Part shown: positions 27,814-35,342 of the stretch, piece after piece
Layout of the letters: the number at the start of each line of letters is the position of its first letter
Position numbering within the stretch: the first letter of the stretch is position 1
Assembly: GCF_010993985.1 (NCBI RefSeq)
Contig: NZ_WINH01000003.1
Location: 124,001 to 188,000, forward strand
Direction of reading: 5' to 3'
DNA length: 64,000 nucleotides
DNA from: Paraferrimonas sp. SM1919
Lineage (GTDB): Bacteria > Pseudomonadota > Gammaproteobacteria > Enterobacterales > Shewanellaceae
The notes under the pieces: generated by a model
Seen by the model: the letters and a program-made list of their open reading frames with translations, nothing else
Databases searched by the model: none
Told to the model about the DNA's origin: nothing
Made by a program: the position numbers and the translations under genes

Positions 27814-28251
27814 TTGTCAGCACACAGTCATACTTTAGAGCACGCCAAAGAGCAGGTTAAACTCACTCCTAAGCGTGAAGCAGTTTTAAACGCCTTACTG
27901 ATGACAGAAAAAGCCTGTTCAGCCTATGAGTTAATCGACTTTTGTAAAGCAAAACTAGACCTTAGTTTTTCTGCAATGTCGATTTATCGTATTTTAGACT
28001 TTTTAAAAGAACAGCAATTGGTCCACAAACTTGAGGTAGCCAATAAATACGTTGCCTGCGCCCATATTAGTTGCGATCACCAACACGGTGCGCCACAGTT
28101 TTTAATTTGTGAAAGCTGCGATAAAGTCAAAGAAATTCATATCGAGCAATCAATTAATGATGCCCTAAAAGATAATATAGCTAAGGCTGGATACACCTTA
28201 AAAAGCCCACAGCTGGAACTCACTGGCCTTTGTGAAAATTGTAGCGAGTAA
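27814..28251 (+). CDS. zur: Fur-family zinc-responsive repressor
   Basis: A 145-residue Fur-fold regulator. The N-terminal winged helix (about 15-80) includes LTPKREAVLNAL and the recognition-helix region AMSIYRILDFL; the C-terminal dimerisation/metal domain has a structural zinc site from C99-x2-C102 and C140-x2-C143. Length, sequence type and direct linkage to zrgA favour Zur over Fur or PerR. The start is TTG, which follows AAGGA (27802-27806) at 7 nt. zrgA starts 4 nt after its stop. When zinc is plentiful Zur represses the uptake genes; the palindrome upstream is its probable operator. Confidence 0.88.
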   Translation: MSAHSHTLEHAKEQVKLTPKREAVLNALLMTEKACSAYELIDFCKAKLDLSFSAMSIYRILDFLKEQQLVHKLEVANKYVACAHISCDHQHGAPQFLICESCDKVKEIHIEQSINDALKDNIAKAGYTLKSPQLELTGLCENCSE

Positions 28252-28255
28252 AAAT

Positions 28256-28789
28256 ATGAAGTTAAATAACCTTTTACTAGCCACTGGCTTAATTCTATCA
28301 AGCCAATTACATGCTGCCGCCAAACACGTACATGATGAAGGCGAAGTATTAATAATGAATCAAGGCTCGCTTTGGGATGTGCAGTTTACCCTACCGGCTA
28401 TCAATGCCGTCGGTTTTGAGCACTTACCTGAAAATAAAGCACAGGCGGCAAAAGTTACTCAGTTTATTGAGCTGGCCCGCACCCCTGCAAAGGTACTTGA
28501 ATTTAATGGCGAATGTAAGCTGGTAAGCGTTAAAGAGTCGTTATCTGATGACTTTCAAATAGCCAAAGTAAAATATGGTCACGACCACGGCCACGGTCAT
28601 GATGAAAGCCATGGTCACCTAGATGCAAGCTTTAGTTACCAGTTTAAATGCAAGGATGCACCCAAAAGCCTTTCAATCGAGCTATTTAAGGCCTTACCAA
28701 GTTTGCATCACATGAGCGCCCAATGGATCACCAATAGTAGCCAAGGTGCGAAAAAGCTATCGAAGAATAAGACAGAAATAGAGTTTTAG
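28256..28789 (+). CDS. zrgA: DUF2796 zinc-uptake protein ZrgA
   Basis: 177 residues from the ATG at 28256. Signal peptide about 1-20 (QLHA), the N-terminal KHVHDEGEV segment and a His/Asp-rich stretch at about 109-121 (HDHGHGHDESHGH) that should capture zinc in the periplasm; the rest is the DUF2796 fold, with two Cys (CKL…CKD) that may form a disulfide. In Vibrio cholerae a ZrgA protein of this family works with a linked ABC transporter in zinc uptake. Here zur is upstream and DUF3299, a small exported protein and an ABC pair are nearby, so the same role is very likely. Confidence 0.9.
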   Translation: MKLNNLLLATGLILSSQLHAAAKHVHDEGEVLIMNQGSLWDVQFTLPAINAVGFEHLPENKAQAAKVTQFIELARTPAKVLEFNGECKLVSVKESLSDDFQIAKVKYGHDHGHGHDESHGHLDASFSYQFKCKDAPKSLSIELFKALPSLHHMSAQWITNSSQGAKKLSKNKTEIEF

Positions 28790-28886
28790 TCGCGAGAAGC
28801 GAGAACGGCTGTACCTTCGAGAAAGGCACTTTGTGGCTACAGATAACGGATTACCGAAAATCTCAGTATTAAGTTATCGGTGAACC

Positions 28887-28954
28887 CTCGAGCCGAAGGC
28901 ATTCTCGAAGCGAAGCGTTCTCGCAACGAAGTGCCCTCGAAGCCGAAGGCGCCC
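28887..28954. repeat. Tandem imperfect CTCGAAGCGAAG-type repeats
   Basis: Four units of 16-18 bp, each beginning CTCG and containing CGAAG (28887, 28904, 28920 and 28936), in the convergent gap between zrgA and the exported-protein gene. A related inverted segment lies at 28789-28835. It resembles a dispersed intergenic repeat rather than coding DNA. Confidence 0.6.
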
Positions 28955-28956
28955 TC

Positions 28957-28983
28957 TAATATAAAGCCTTCGGCTTTATATTA
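28957..28983. terminator. Terminator hairpin, convergent genes
   Basis: TAATATAAAGCC (28957-28968), TTC loop, GGCTTTATATTA (28972-28983): a perfect 12-bp stem. The minus-strand gene's stop codon (28976-28978) lies inside the right arm, so the hairpin begins at the end of the gene. Confidence 0.7.
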
Positions 28984-29425
28984 CCGTTAGTTGAATCAAT
29001 TGAACCAGTGAGTAGGGTTGGCCATCTTTAGTGCCAACCGCTTCAATTTCAATATCGTGCTTGCCGGATTCTTGGGCTTGAAAGCTTAGGATATACTGGC
29101 CCTTGCGGCCTTCAAGGGTCACCTCAGAATCGGCATGCAGCAATACTTGTTCAGCAGCTTTAATTTGCAGGTTCATGCCCTTATAAAAATGTGGGATGTT
29201 GTAATTAATAACAACACTCTGGTTTTCGCCTTTATTTACCGTTAACAGCTGTTTATGGGTCATGGTAAACTCTGGTACTGCCCTAAAATCATGGGCGGGC
29301 TGAATAAAGCGGTGTCCTGCCCCAAAGGCCCCAAAACTTGGGCCATTATGATATTCACAAGCATTAAGCACATTAGATGCCAATAAACCCACCAGTGCCA
29401 ATGCAGCTGCTAATGTTTTTTTCAC
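28976..29425 (-). CDS. Small exported protein of the zinc-uptake locus
   Basis: 149 residues. Signal peptide about 1-22 (LNACEYH), several His near the new N-terminus (EYH, GHRF, AHDF) that might bind zinc, and a beta-rich domain (about 60-148) that looks like a small Ig-like sandwich, with conserved GMNLQIKAA and EVTLEGRKG strands. It overlaps the DUF3299 gene by 4 nt, so the two are translationally coupled. I do not recognise a named family. Context (zrgA, ABC transporter, zur) suggests a periplasmic accessory protein for zinc uptake. Confidence 0.8.
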   Translation of the reverse strand: MKKTLAAALALVGLLASNVLNACEYHNGPSFGAFGAGHRFIQPAHDFRAVPEFTMTHKQLLTVNKGENQSVVINYNIPHFYKGMNLQIKAAEQVLLHADSEVTLEGRKGQYILSFQAQESGKHDIEIEAVGTKDGQPYSLVQLIQLTVI

Positions 29426-30027
29426 GACTCTTCCTCTATTTCCATATAAGGCTTAATGGTATCGACTTTTAGTTCATAGGCCGCAGTACCCATTTCCCTT
29501 TCTGTCAATTCAATTGCCACAGTACCTTCAAACCAGAACGGATCGTAAGTCGTCCCTTGCAATTCAATGCCCTCTTCAATCTTAGCGTAAATCATTTGAT
29601 TTGGTGGCGGTGGCGGCATGTGTAAACAGGCACCAAAGTAAGGCACAATAAAGAATTCAGTAATTTTTTTATCTTTATTATATGCCAAAGGCACGATAAA
29701 ACCTGGCAACTTAATAGCCACATTATCAAAGGCTTCTATCACTGTGGCTGAACTCAGTGCGGCATAATACTGACTAACAGGATCATCACCTTTAGCCAAC
29801 GCTTCAAGGGAATCAATGTTATCTTCACTTGAACCATCTTCTATAGCGTACACTTCTTCAGGTGGATTAAGAATAAGCTCTAATTCGTCCTTAGGCATTA
29901 ATTCAATCCACTCAATTTCACTGTATTTTTTAGGCTCAATTTCAGCCGTCTGTTCATTGGGTTGACACCCCATTAACTGGGTCGCTGAGAAGACGGCTAT
30001 TAGGCTAGCTAAAATTATTTTTTTCAT
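29422..30027 (-). CDS. DUF3299 lipoprotein of the zinc-uptake locus
   Basis: 201 residues. Lipoprotein signal with lipobox LMGC (C21). The body is the DUF3299 domain: PGFIVPLAYNKDKKITEFFIVPYFGACLHMPPPPPNQ is its diagnostic run (from about residue 105), containing a conserved Cys-x-His pair (CLH) that could bind metal. It starts 105 bp from the divergent ABC ATPase and overlaps the next gene by 4 nt. DUF3299 genes are common partners of DUF2796/ABC zinc loci in Vibrio and Shewanella, so a periplasmic zinc-handling role is inferred. Confidence 0.87.
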   Translation of the reverse strand: MKKIILASLIAVFSATQLMGCQPNEQTAEIEPKKYSEIEWIELMPKDELELILNPPEEVYAIEDGSSEDNIDSLEALAKGDDPVSQYYAALSSATVIEAFDNVAIKLPGFIVPLAYNKDKKITEFFIVPYFGACLHMPPPPPNQMIYAKIEEGIELQGTTYDPFWFEGTVAIELTEREMGTAAYELKVDTIKPYMEIEEES

Positions 30028-30131
30028 TATTTACAACTGCTAGGAATACTTCAAAGCAAGAATATAACATATCAATTCAGAAATGGTATGATTAGTCAAA
30101 ATTAATAATAAAACCACAGTGAGTCATTAAG

Positions 30132-30812
30132 TTGTTGGATTCAGCCATTCAAATTGACCAGCTTGTACATCAATATAAGCAAAAAAACAGCCCAGCTATT
30201 TCTCTATCTCATTGGCAAGTTGCCAAAGGTGAACGCATCTTTTTACATGGAGATTCAGGTTCAGGTAAATCAACCTTATTGAACCTGCTTTCTGGTGTCT
30301 TGAAACCGACTTCAGGCAGTATCAAATTACTGGGTGAAGATGTCACCGCCATGAGTAATAGCCAAAGGGATGGCTTTAGGGCGAACCATATTGGCGTGGT
30401 CTTCCAAACCCTAAACCTGATCCCTTACTTATCGGTTCTTGAAAACATTAAACTGGCTGCCTACTTTGCTAATAATAAGGCTGATGTTATTGAGCACGCC
30501 AAAAGCTTGATCAGCCAATTACAATTGACAGCAGAAGTGCTAAACAAGCCGGTTTCAGAGCTTAGTATTGGTCAACAACAAAGGGTGGCGATTGTAAGGG
30601 CGTTGGTTAATAAACCAGAAATCCTATTAGTGGATGAGCCCACCTCTGCCCTAGATGCCTCAGCCAGAGATGCTTTTATGCAAATTCTGCTAGATATTTG
30701 CAGCAATAATAACACCACTTTAATTTTTGTAAGTCACGATAAAACCCTAGAACAATATTTCCAGACTAAAACCAACATTAACAGCCTGATAACTATTGGG
30801 GAGTCTGCCTAA
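30132..30812 (+). CDS. ABC transporter ATP-binding protein (zinc-uptake locus)
   Basis: A 226-residue LolD/MacB-type ATPase. Walker A GDSGSGKST (40-48), Q-loop FQTLNLIPYLSV, signature LSIGQQQR, Walker B ILLVDEPTSALD and the switch His in VSHDKT. It overlaps the permease start by one base. The start is one of two adjacent TTG codons; no ATG is available before the conserved fold. The partner permease is of the FtsX/MacB type, so the complex may work on lipoproteins or periplasmic partners rather than channel zinc directly. Divergent from the DUF3299 gene. Confidence 0.93.
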   Translation: MLDSAIQIDQLVHQYKQKNSPAISLSHWQVAKGERIFLHGDSGSGKSTLLNLLSGVLKPTSGSIKLLGEDVTAMSNSQRDGFRANHIGVVFQTLNLIPYLSVLENIKLAAYFANNKADVIEHAKSLISQLQLTAEVLNKPVSELSIGQQQRVAIVRALVNKPEILLVDEPTSALDASARDAFMQILLDICSNNNTTLIFVSHDKTLEQYFQTKTNINSLITIGESA

Positions 30813-32047
30813 TGTTATTGACCGTAGCCAAACAGAGCTTGTTAAGCCGTAAAAAAACGGTACTGCTTACCTTTCTATCACTGACTATCAGCCTTTTAGT
30901 GCTATTAAGTGTTGAGCATTTACGCATTCAAGCCAAACAAAGTTTTACCCGTACCAATGCCGGTACAGACTTAATTGTTGGTGCCCCTAGCGGCCAACTA
31001 AACCTACTGCTGTATTCGGTATTTAGAATTGGCACCCCAACCAATAATATTGATTTTGAAAGCTATCAAAAACTGGCCAATCATAAACAAGTCAAATGGG
31101 CTATTCCACTGTCATTGGGAGATTCACACCGTGGCTTTAGGGTTTTAGGTACCAGCAGCAGTTACTTTGATCACTACGCCTATGGCGATAACCGCTTATT
31201 AAGCTTTAGCCAAGGCCAAGCCTTTAAAGGTTTATTTGAAACCGTAGTGGGCAGTGATGTTGCCCAAAAGCTCGGCTATAAAGTGGGTGATAACATCGTC
31301 GTCGCCCATGGCATTGGCAGCACCAGCTTTACTAAGCATGAACACTCACCGTTTGTGATAAGTGGCGTGCTTGCCGCTACCGGCACCCCGGTTGATAAAA
31401 CCGTACACGTCAGCCTGGCAGCCATTGAGGCCATTCACTTGCCGCCTTCACAGCTTGCTAAAATCGTCGCTAATCCAGAACCTAGCCAATTGCACATTGA
31501 TAGTGTTACCGCGGTGCTATTAGGACTGAACTCTAAGTTTTCCACCTTTAGTTTACAGCGTGAAATCAACACAGATAAATCCGATCAACTAATGGCAATT
31601 TTACCTGGAGTTGCCATGAGTGAGCTGTGGGAGTTGGTGGGCTCGGTAGAAAATCTACTAAGATTAATCGCCGCCCTGGTGGTACTGACAACACTGTTTG
31701 GCTTAACCAGTATGTTATTGGCCTCAATGAACGAGCGCCAAGCAGAAATTGCCGTATTTAGAGTACTTGGCGCAGGGCCATTAACCATTATGCTGCTGAT
31801 TTACTTTGAAGCGCTATTGCTTACCATATTGGCCATGTTAACCAGTATCGCCCTGTTAACTGCTGCCCTATTTGGCCTAAAAGACGCTCTTGCCAGCGGC
31901 TATGGTCTGTTTATCAGTGCCAATGTGCTCAGCAGCGATATCATCACCTTACTAGGTGTGGTATTAGTGGCCACCAGCATTACTGCTATGCTGCCTGCCA
32001 TTGAAGCTTATAAATCGGCACTGCATCGGCAGCTTGCCTCGCGGTAA
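30812..32047 (+). CDS. ABC transporter permease, FtsX/MacB type (zinc-uptake locus)
   Basis: 411 residues with a TM helix near 14-30, a large periplasmic domain (about 45-260) and three TM helices in the C-terminal third (LIAALVVLTTLFGLTSML, LIYFEALLLTILAMLTS, LLGVVLVATSITAML), the FtsX/MacB topology. The C-terminal coupling segment MNERQAEIAVFRVLGA is conserved. It starts at the last base of the ATPase stop codon. In the related Vibrio system such ATPase/permease genes sit with zrgA; together they probably drive zinc uptake across the envelope in a mechanically coupled way. Confidence 0.92.
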   Translation: MLLTVAKQSLLSRKKTVLLTFLSLTISLLVLLSVEHLRIQAKQSFTRTNAGTDLIVGAPSGQLNLLLYSVFRIGTPTNNIDFESYQKLANHKQVKWAIPLSLGDSHRGFRVLGTSSSYFDHYAYGDNRLLSFSQGQAFKGLFETVVGSDVAQKLGYKVGDNIVVAHGIGSTSFTKHEHSPFVISGVLAATGTPVDKTVHVSLAAIEAIHLPPSQLAKIVANPEPSQLHIDSVTAVLLGLNSKFSTFSLQREINTDKSDQLMAILPGVAMSELWELVGSVENLLRLIAALVVLTTLFGLTSMLLASMNERQAEIAVFRVLGAGPLTIMLLIYFEALLLTILAMLTSIALLTAALFGLKDALASGYGLFISANVLSSDIITLLGVVLVATSITAMLPAIEAYKSALHRQLASR

Positions 32048-32404
32048 TGGCCACTTATTATGATGAAATTTGAGCCCACCCTAGGTGGGCTTGTGGTTTG
32101 TTAGAGTGACCACAAGCGAAAGCTTGCTGTTACCCGTAGCTAACGACAATGCATTCATTATGCAACAGCTGCCGTGGCGATAAGCATAATAAACTTGCCT
32201 TTTCAGCAAAGTTGCTATTGCAAAATAACTGTCTTAGTTAAACCACAGAGACCCCTGTTTATTTAACAACCTTAAGCTTAAACGGTTAAGACACTAGCAC
32301 TCACTTCATTAAAAAACCATTTACTTCAATAGCTTAAAGTGTCACATTAGCTAAATGGAACATTATTATCATTCAGTCTTATTAACGATAGGAGAAGTTT
32401 AGGC
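32048..32404. other. 357-bp intergenic region
   Basis: It begins with a terminator-like hairpin GCCCACC/GGTGGGC (32074-32090) after the permease. No coding frame was seen in the rest. AGGAG (32391-32395) is the ribosome site of the next gene. Confidence 0.5.
32074..32098 (+). terminator. Terminator after ABC permease
   Basis: GCCCACC (32074-32080), CTA loop, GGTGGGC (32084-32090), then TTGTGGTTT. 27 bp after the stop; the T tract is weak. Confidence 0.65.
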
Positions 32405-33097
32405 ATGGACTCCAACACAGATTACTCAAAATATACCTTGGAAGAACTCATTGAGGTTAGGGAGCACATTAATAAAGAAGCCTACCCTGAGCGCTTTAAT
32501 GAGGTTAACAGACTTATTACCGAGCAAATCATCGATAATAAACAAACAGGTTCACAACCATCGCAATCATCGGGTTGTTTAGGATTTGTAATCGGTGGTA
32601 TGTCATTTATACCATTATTTGGCGTCTTATTTGGAATAATTGCCATTTTATGGGGCGTTAAGGCAAACAATTCGAAACTGAAATATGTTGGCTCTGCGGG
32701 CATACTCTTTACAGTAATCATATATGGCTCACTTGGATATTTCGGTTTTGTACAAAAAGATGGTGTTTATGACGAATTACGAGCATCAATGACAAAAACC
32801 CAATTAACGAATGCTGTTCAAGCCATTGAATTTTATAAAGTACAAAACGGCCATTACCCTGAAACCCTAGAAAAATTACAACAAAGCCAACCTGCTAATT
32901 CAATGGTATTTTTATATGATGCTGCACAAGTGAGCGCTACAGGTAAATTTTACTATTACCAATTAATTGATGAAAACTCTTACCACATTCGCTCATACGG
33001 AAGAGACGGAATAATAAATACCCCTGATGATATTTTGCCAGAGCCAATTGATAATGTTGGCTTGATTGCCGAATATCAACTAAACCGTAGTTTATAA
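32405..33097 (+). CDS. Membrane protein with GspG/pseudopilin-like C-terminal domain
   Basis: 230 residues. A charged cytoplasmic N-terminus (1-50), two TM segments at about 57-85 and 94-115, then a periplasmic domain (128-225) that resembles the C-terminal half of type II secretion pseudopilins: the helix-like TQLTNAVQAIEFYKVQNGHYPETLEKL, then strands and the Asp-rich DGIINTPDD loop (201-210) that in GspG binds calcium. There is no type IV prepilin leader, so it is not a pilin itself. AGGAG precedes the ATG. The function is unknown; no neighbouring secretion genes. Confidence 0.75.
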   Translation: MDSNTDYSKYTLEELIEVREHINKEAYPERFNEVNRLITEQIIDNKQTGSQPSQSSGCLGFVIGGMSFIPLFGVLFGIIAILWGVKANNSKLKYVGSAGILFTVIIYGSLGYFGFVQKDGVYDELRASMTKTQLTNAVQAIEFYKVQNGHYPETLEKLQQSQPANSMVFLYDAAQVSATGKFYYYQLIDENSYHIRSYGRDGIINTPDDILPEPIDNVGLIAEYQLNRSL

Positions 33098-33584
33098 CCC
33101 AATAAAATGCCCCTTGTGCCATTTAACGGGCATCACTAGCGCTAATGCTAGTGATGTGGTTCACTACAGTTGGGCGCTAACTTAGGGTGTTTTACTACCG
33201 CTCAATATGGGTGACCCAATCACCAACAAACACCTTTTCAATATTTAGGGTGACCCTATTATTTATCGCTTTAGCCTCTGTTAAGGCTTTGCTAATCAAG
33301 CTACACATAGATTAACACAATCATATTATTTAAGGGTGTAGTACCTTTACCTCAATCAATCGTTAGCGCCGTGATTATCGTGGCGTCACATCAATGCCCA
33401 CATCGCTGTTATCTAAAATAGTGTGACCCGTTGTTTCCTTATACTCTATCAATGAACAAATAAAGCTCAACTCTGCAAATGATATTGGCAATGTTCACTC
33501 ACTGCTTTTGAGAATCACCAAGCAATAAAAAACCCCTGTTACGATTGAACAAGGGTTTAAACTTATACTGAGTTCTATAGAGCC
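33098..33584. other. 487-bp intergenic region with minus-strand coding-like fragments
   Basis: A perfect 10-bp hairpin CATCACTAGC/GCTAGTGATG (33131-33156) ends the preceding gene. On the minus strand, a 37-codon open frame (33195-33308, starting MCSLISKALTEAKAINNRV) and, upstream of it, another of about 39 codons (ending GIDVTPR) look coding-like, but such lengths occur by chance. They may be debris of a lost gene. Confidence 0.35.
33527..33561 (-). terminator. Terminator of the endonuclease-phosphatase gene
   Basis: On the minus strand, AAACCC-TTGTT pairs with AACAG-GGGTTT around a 7-nt loop, followed by a run of T. It lies about 25 bp after the stop codon of the gene at 33585. Confidence 0.85.
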
Positions 33585-35192
33585 CTACCAGGAACCGTAC
33601 ATAGGATTAGGCAATAAAATCAGGTTATCAGACTGCTCAAGCAATAACTGAATATTAGCGCCATGCTGGGTCACCTCAGCAAAGTCTTCAATATTATCAC
33701 CTACTTGCATTAATATTTGATAGTGATCGTCACTAAACTTAGTGCGTTGGCCATTAGTAGGGTTAAAACATGCAGCCGTTCCATTTTGCAATTGTTGACG
33801 GCGTAAATCTTTATCATTAATTATCTGTTTACCGTCTATGCTGGCCTTATCTTGCTTAACTCTTCCCACAAGGCAGGTATTTTGTGCAGTAATAGGCAAG
33901 CCTAAGGCTAACAAATTATTCCAAGTGTATTTATCAGTATGACGCTTTCTATTCGTCACTAATGCCAGCTTTCCTCCTTTAGCAATCACCGCCTCAATAA
34001 AAGCTTTGGCGCCGGGCACTAAAGTCGCTTGCTGTTCACTCACCCATTGATCCCAACTGCCACTGCTATAACCTAGCCCCAAGCCTTCTCGGCGCACTTG
34101 ATATTGTGAGTTGTCTAGCACAGTTTCATCCACATCCATCACTACAACCCAATTTTCATTGCTCGGTGATAGTTTGCTTAAGCTGTCCGCAGCCCTTTGG
34201 TAGATATTACTGGTTAATAATTGATATTCTGCACTTTGGGTTTGCCATTTTACCGCTGCTGTTAAATTATCAGTCGCATCAATACCGACTGATACGGCAC
34301 AATGGTCACTTAACATTGCTTTTGGTTGCATGTTGTCATAATGATGGATATTTGCTGTCAATGAATAATCACTTTTAGGCATATGGCCGACAAAAATATG
34401 ATCGATAGCAGCTGGGTAATATGGGTGACAGCCAATTTTACCTGCAACAGTATTGACCAGAGTTGACTCACTGCCATCACTGTTGCTGGTTAATGTGCGG
34501 GTTAGCTGATTATAATTGGCAGATAGTCGGTGATTAAAGTCACCTAACACAGCATAGGGTTGGCCTTGTTTTTCTTTGTTTTCTACCCAAGCATCTAGTA
34601 GTGGTGCTTGTTGGGTAAAGATTTGGCAAGCTTCGGAATCTTTACGAGTATGATCATCCACAAAACAGCCACTTTTCATATGCACATTCAGCAGTGTCGT
34701 AGTTCCCTGCTTAGTGGGTAGAGTTAACTCTAGTGCATACCTTAGCCCCGGATTACCTAAAGCGAATTCTTTCAGGGATTTCACTTTTACATGGGTTAAT
34801 TGTTTCTTTACCGCATAGGCAACTTTTTGCTGAGTTGAAGTGCGGCCAGTTTCGCGACATTGGTAAGCTTCACTGTCTGGTCTGTCTGAAATAAAAACAT
34901 TCCAATCCTTAGCTGGAAAAATCTGAGCCACAGCCTCAGCAGAAGCGACTTCCTGTAGCGCTACTACATCTGCGTTCAATGATTGGGCATAGGTTTTTAA
35001 TTGAGAAATTTGCTCTGGAGTTCTTGGATTGCAGCCTTTATTCGCTGGAAAGGCTAGGTGCTCTACGTTCCAGGTGGCAATTTTTAAGCCAGAATCATTC
35101 CCAAATCCGCTTAGGGCAGGATTAGCATCAACATTCACTGCAGGTAACATTGCCGCAGTGAGCAAACAAGACAAGAGTATTTTATTATTCAT
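33585..35192 (-). CDS. Exported endonuclease/exonuclease/phosphatase fused to class-B-like acid phosphatase
   Basis: A 535-residue two-enzyme fusion. Signal peptide about 1-23. Residues 35-305 are an EEP hydrolase: N42 (TWNVEHL), E81 (LQEV), GDFNHR (D218, N220) and SDH (D296, H297). Residues about 320-535 are a HAD acid phosphatase of the class B/e(P4) type: D353-x-D355-x-T357 (DVDETVLDN), LVTNRKR, GDNIEDF and the terminal LPNPMYGSW, typical of e(P4). The EEP part could cleave extracellular DNA, RNA or a phosphodiester, and the phosphatase then frees phosphate from the nucleotides. I infer a periplasmic or secreted phosphate/nucleotide-scavenging enzyme. Divergent from the COG0523 gene. Confidence 0.9.
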   Translation of the reverse strand: MNNKILLSCLLTAAMLPAVNVDANPALSGFGNDSGLKIATWNVEHLAFPANKGCNPRTPEQISQLKTYAQSLNADVVALQEVASAEAVAQIFPAKDWNVFISDRPDSEAYQCRETGRTSTQQKVAYAVKKQLTHVKVKSLKEFALGNPGLRYALELTLPTKQGTTTLLNVHMKSGCFVDDHTRKDSEACQIFTQQAPLLDAWVENKEKQGQPYAVLGDFNHRLSANYNQLTRTLTSNSDGSESTLVNTVAGKIGCHPYYPAAIDHIFVGHMPKSDYSLTANIHHYDNMQPKAMLSDHCAVSVGIDATDNLTAAVKWQTQSAEYQLLTSNIYQRAADSLSKLSPSNENWVVVMDVDETVLDNSQYQVRREGLGLGYSSGSWDQWVSEQQATLVPGAKAFIEAVIAKGGKLALVTNRKRHTDKYTWNNLLALGLPITAQNTCLVGRVKQDKASIDGKQIINDKDLRRQQLQNGTAACFNPTNGQRTKFSDDHYQILMQVGDNIEDFAEVTQHGANIQLLLEQSDNLILLPNPMYGSW

Positions 35193-35342
35193 TTAATTTA
35201 GTATCGTTATTTTTGAATTAGATATGCAATGCTACAATTTCAAATCCACAAAAGTCGCAGTCATAAACTGTTATGGGCTGCTTAGCATTGTCTTAATTGT
35301 GATACAAAAAAACGTATTTTTATATACCCTTAAGGAAGCATC

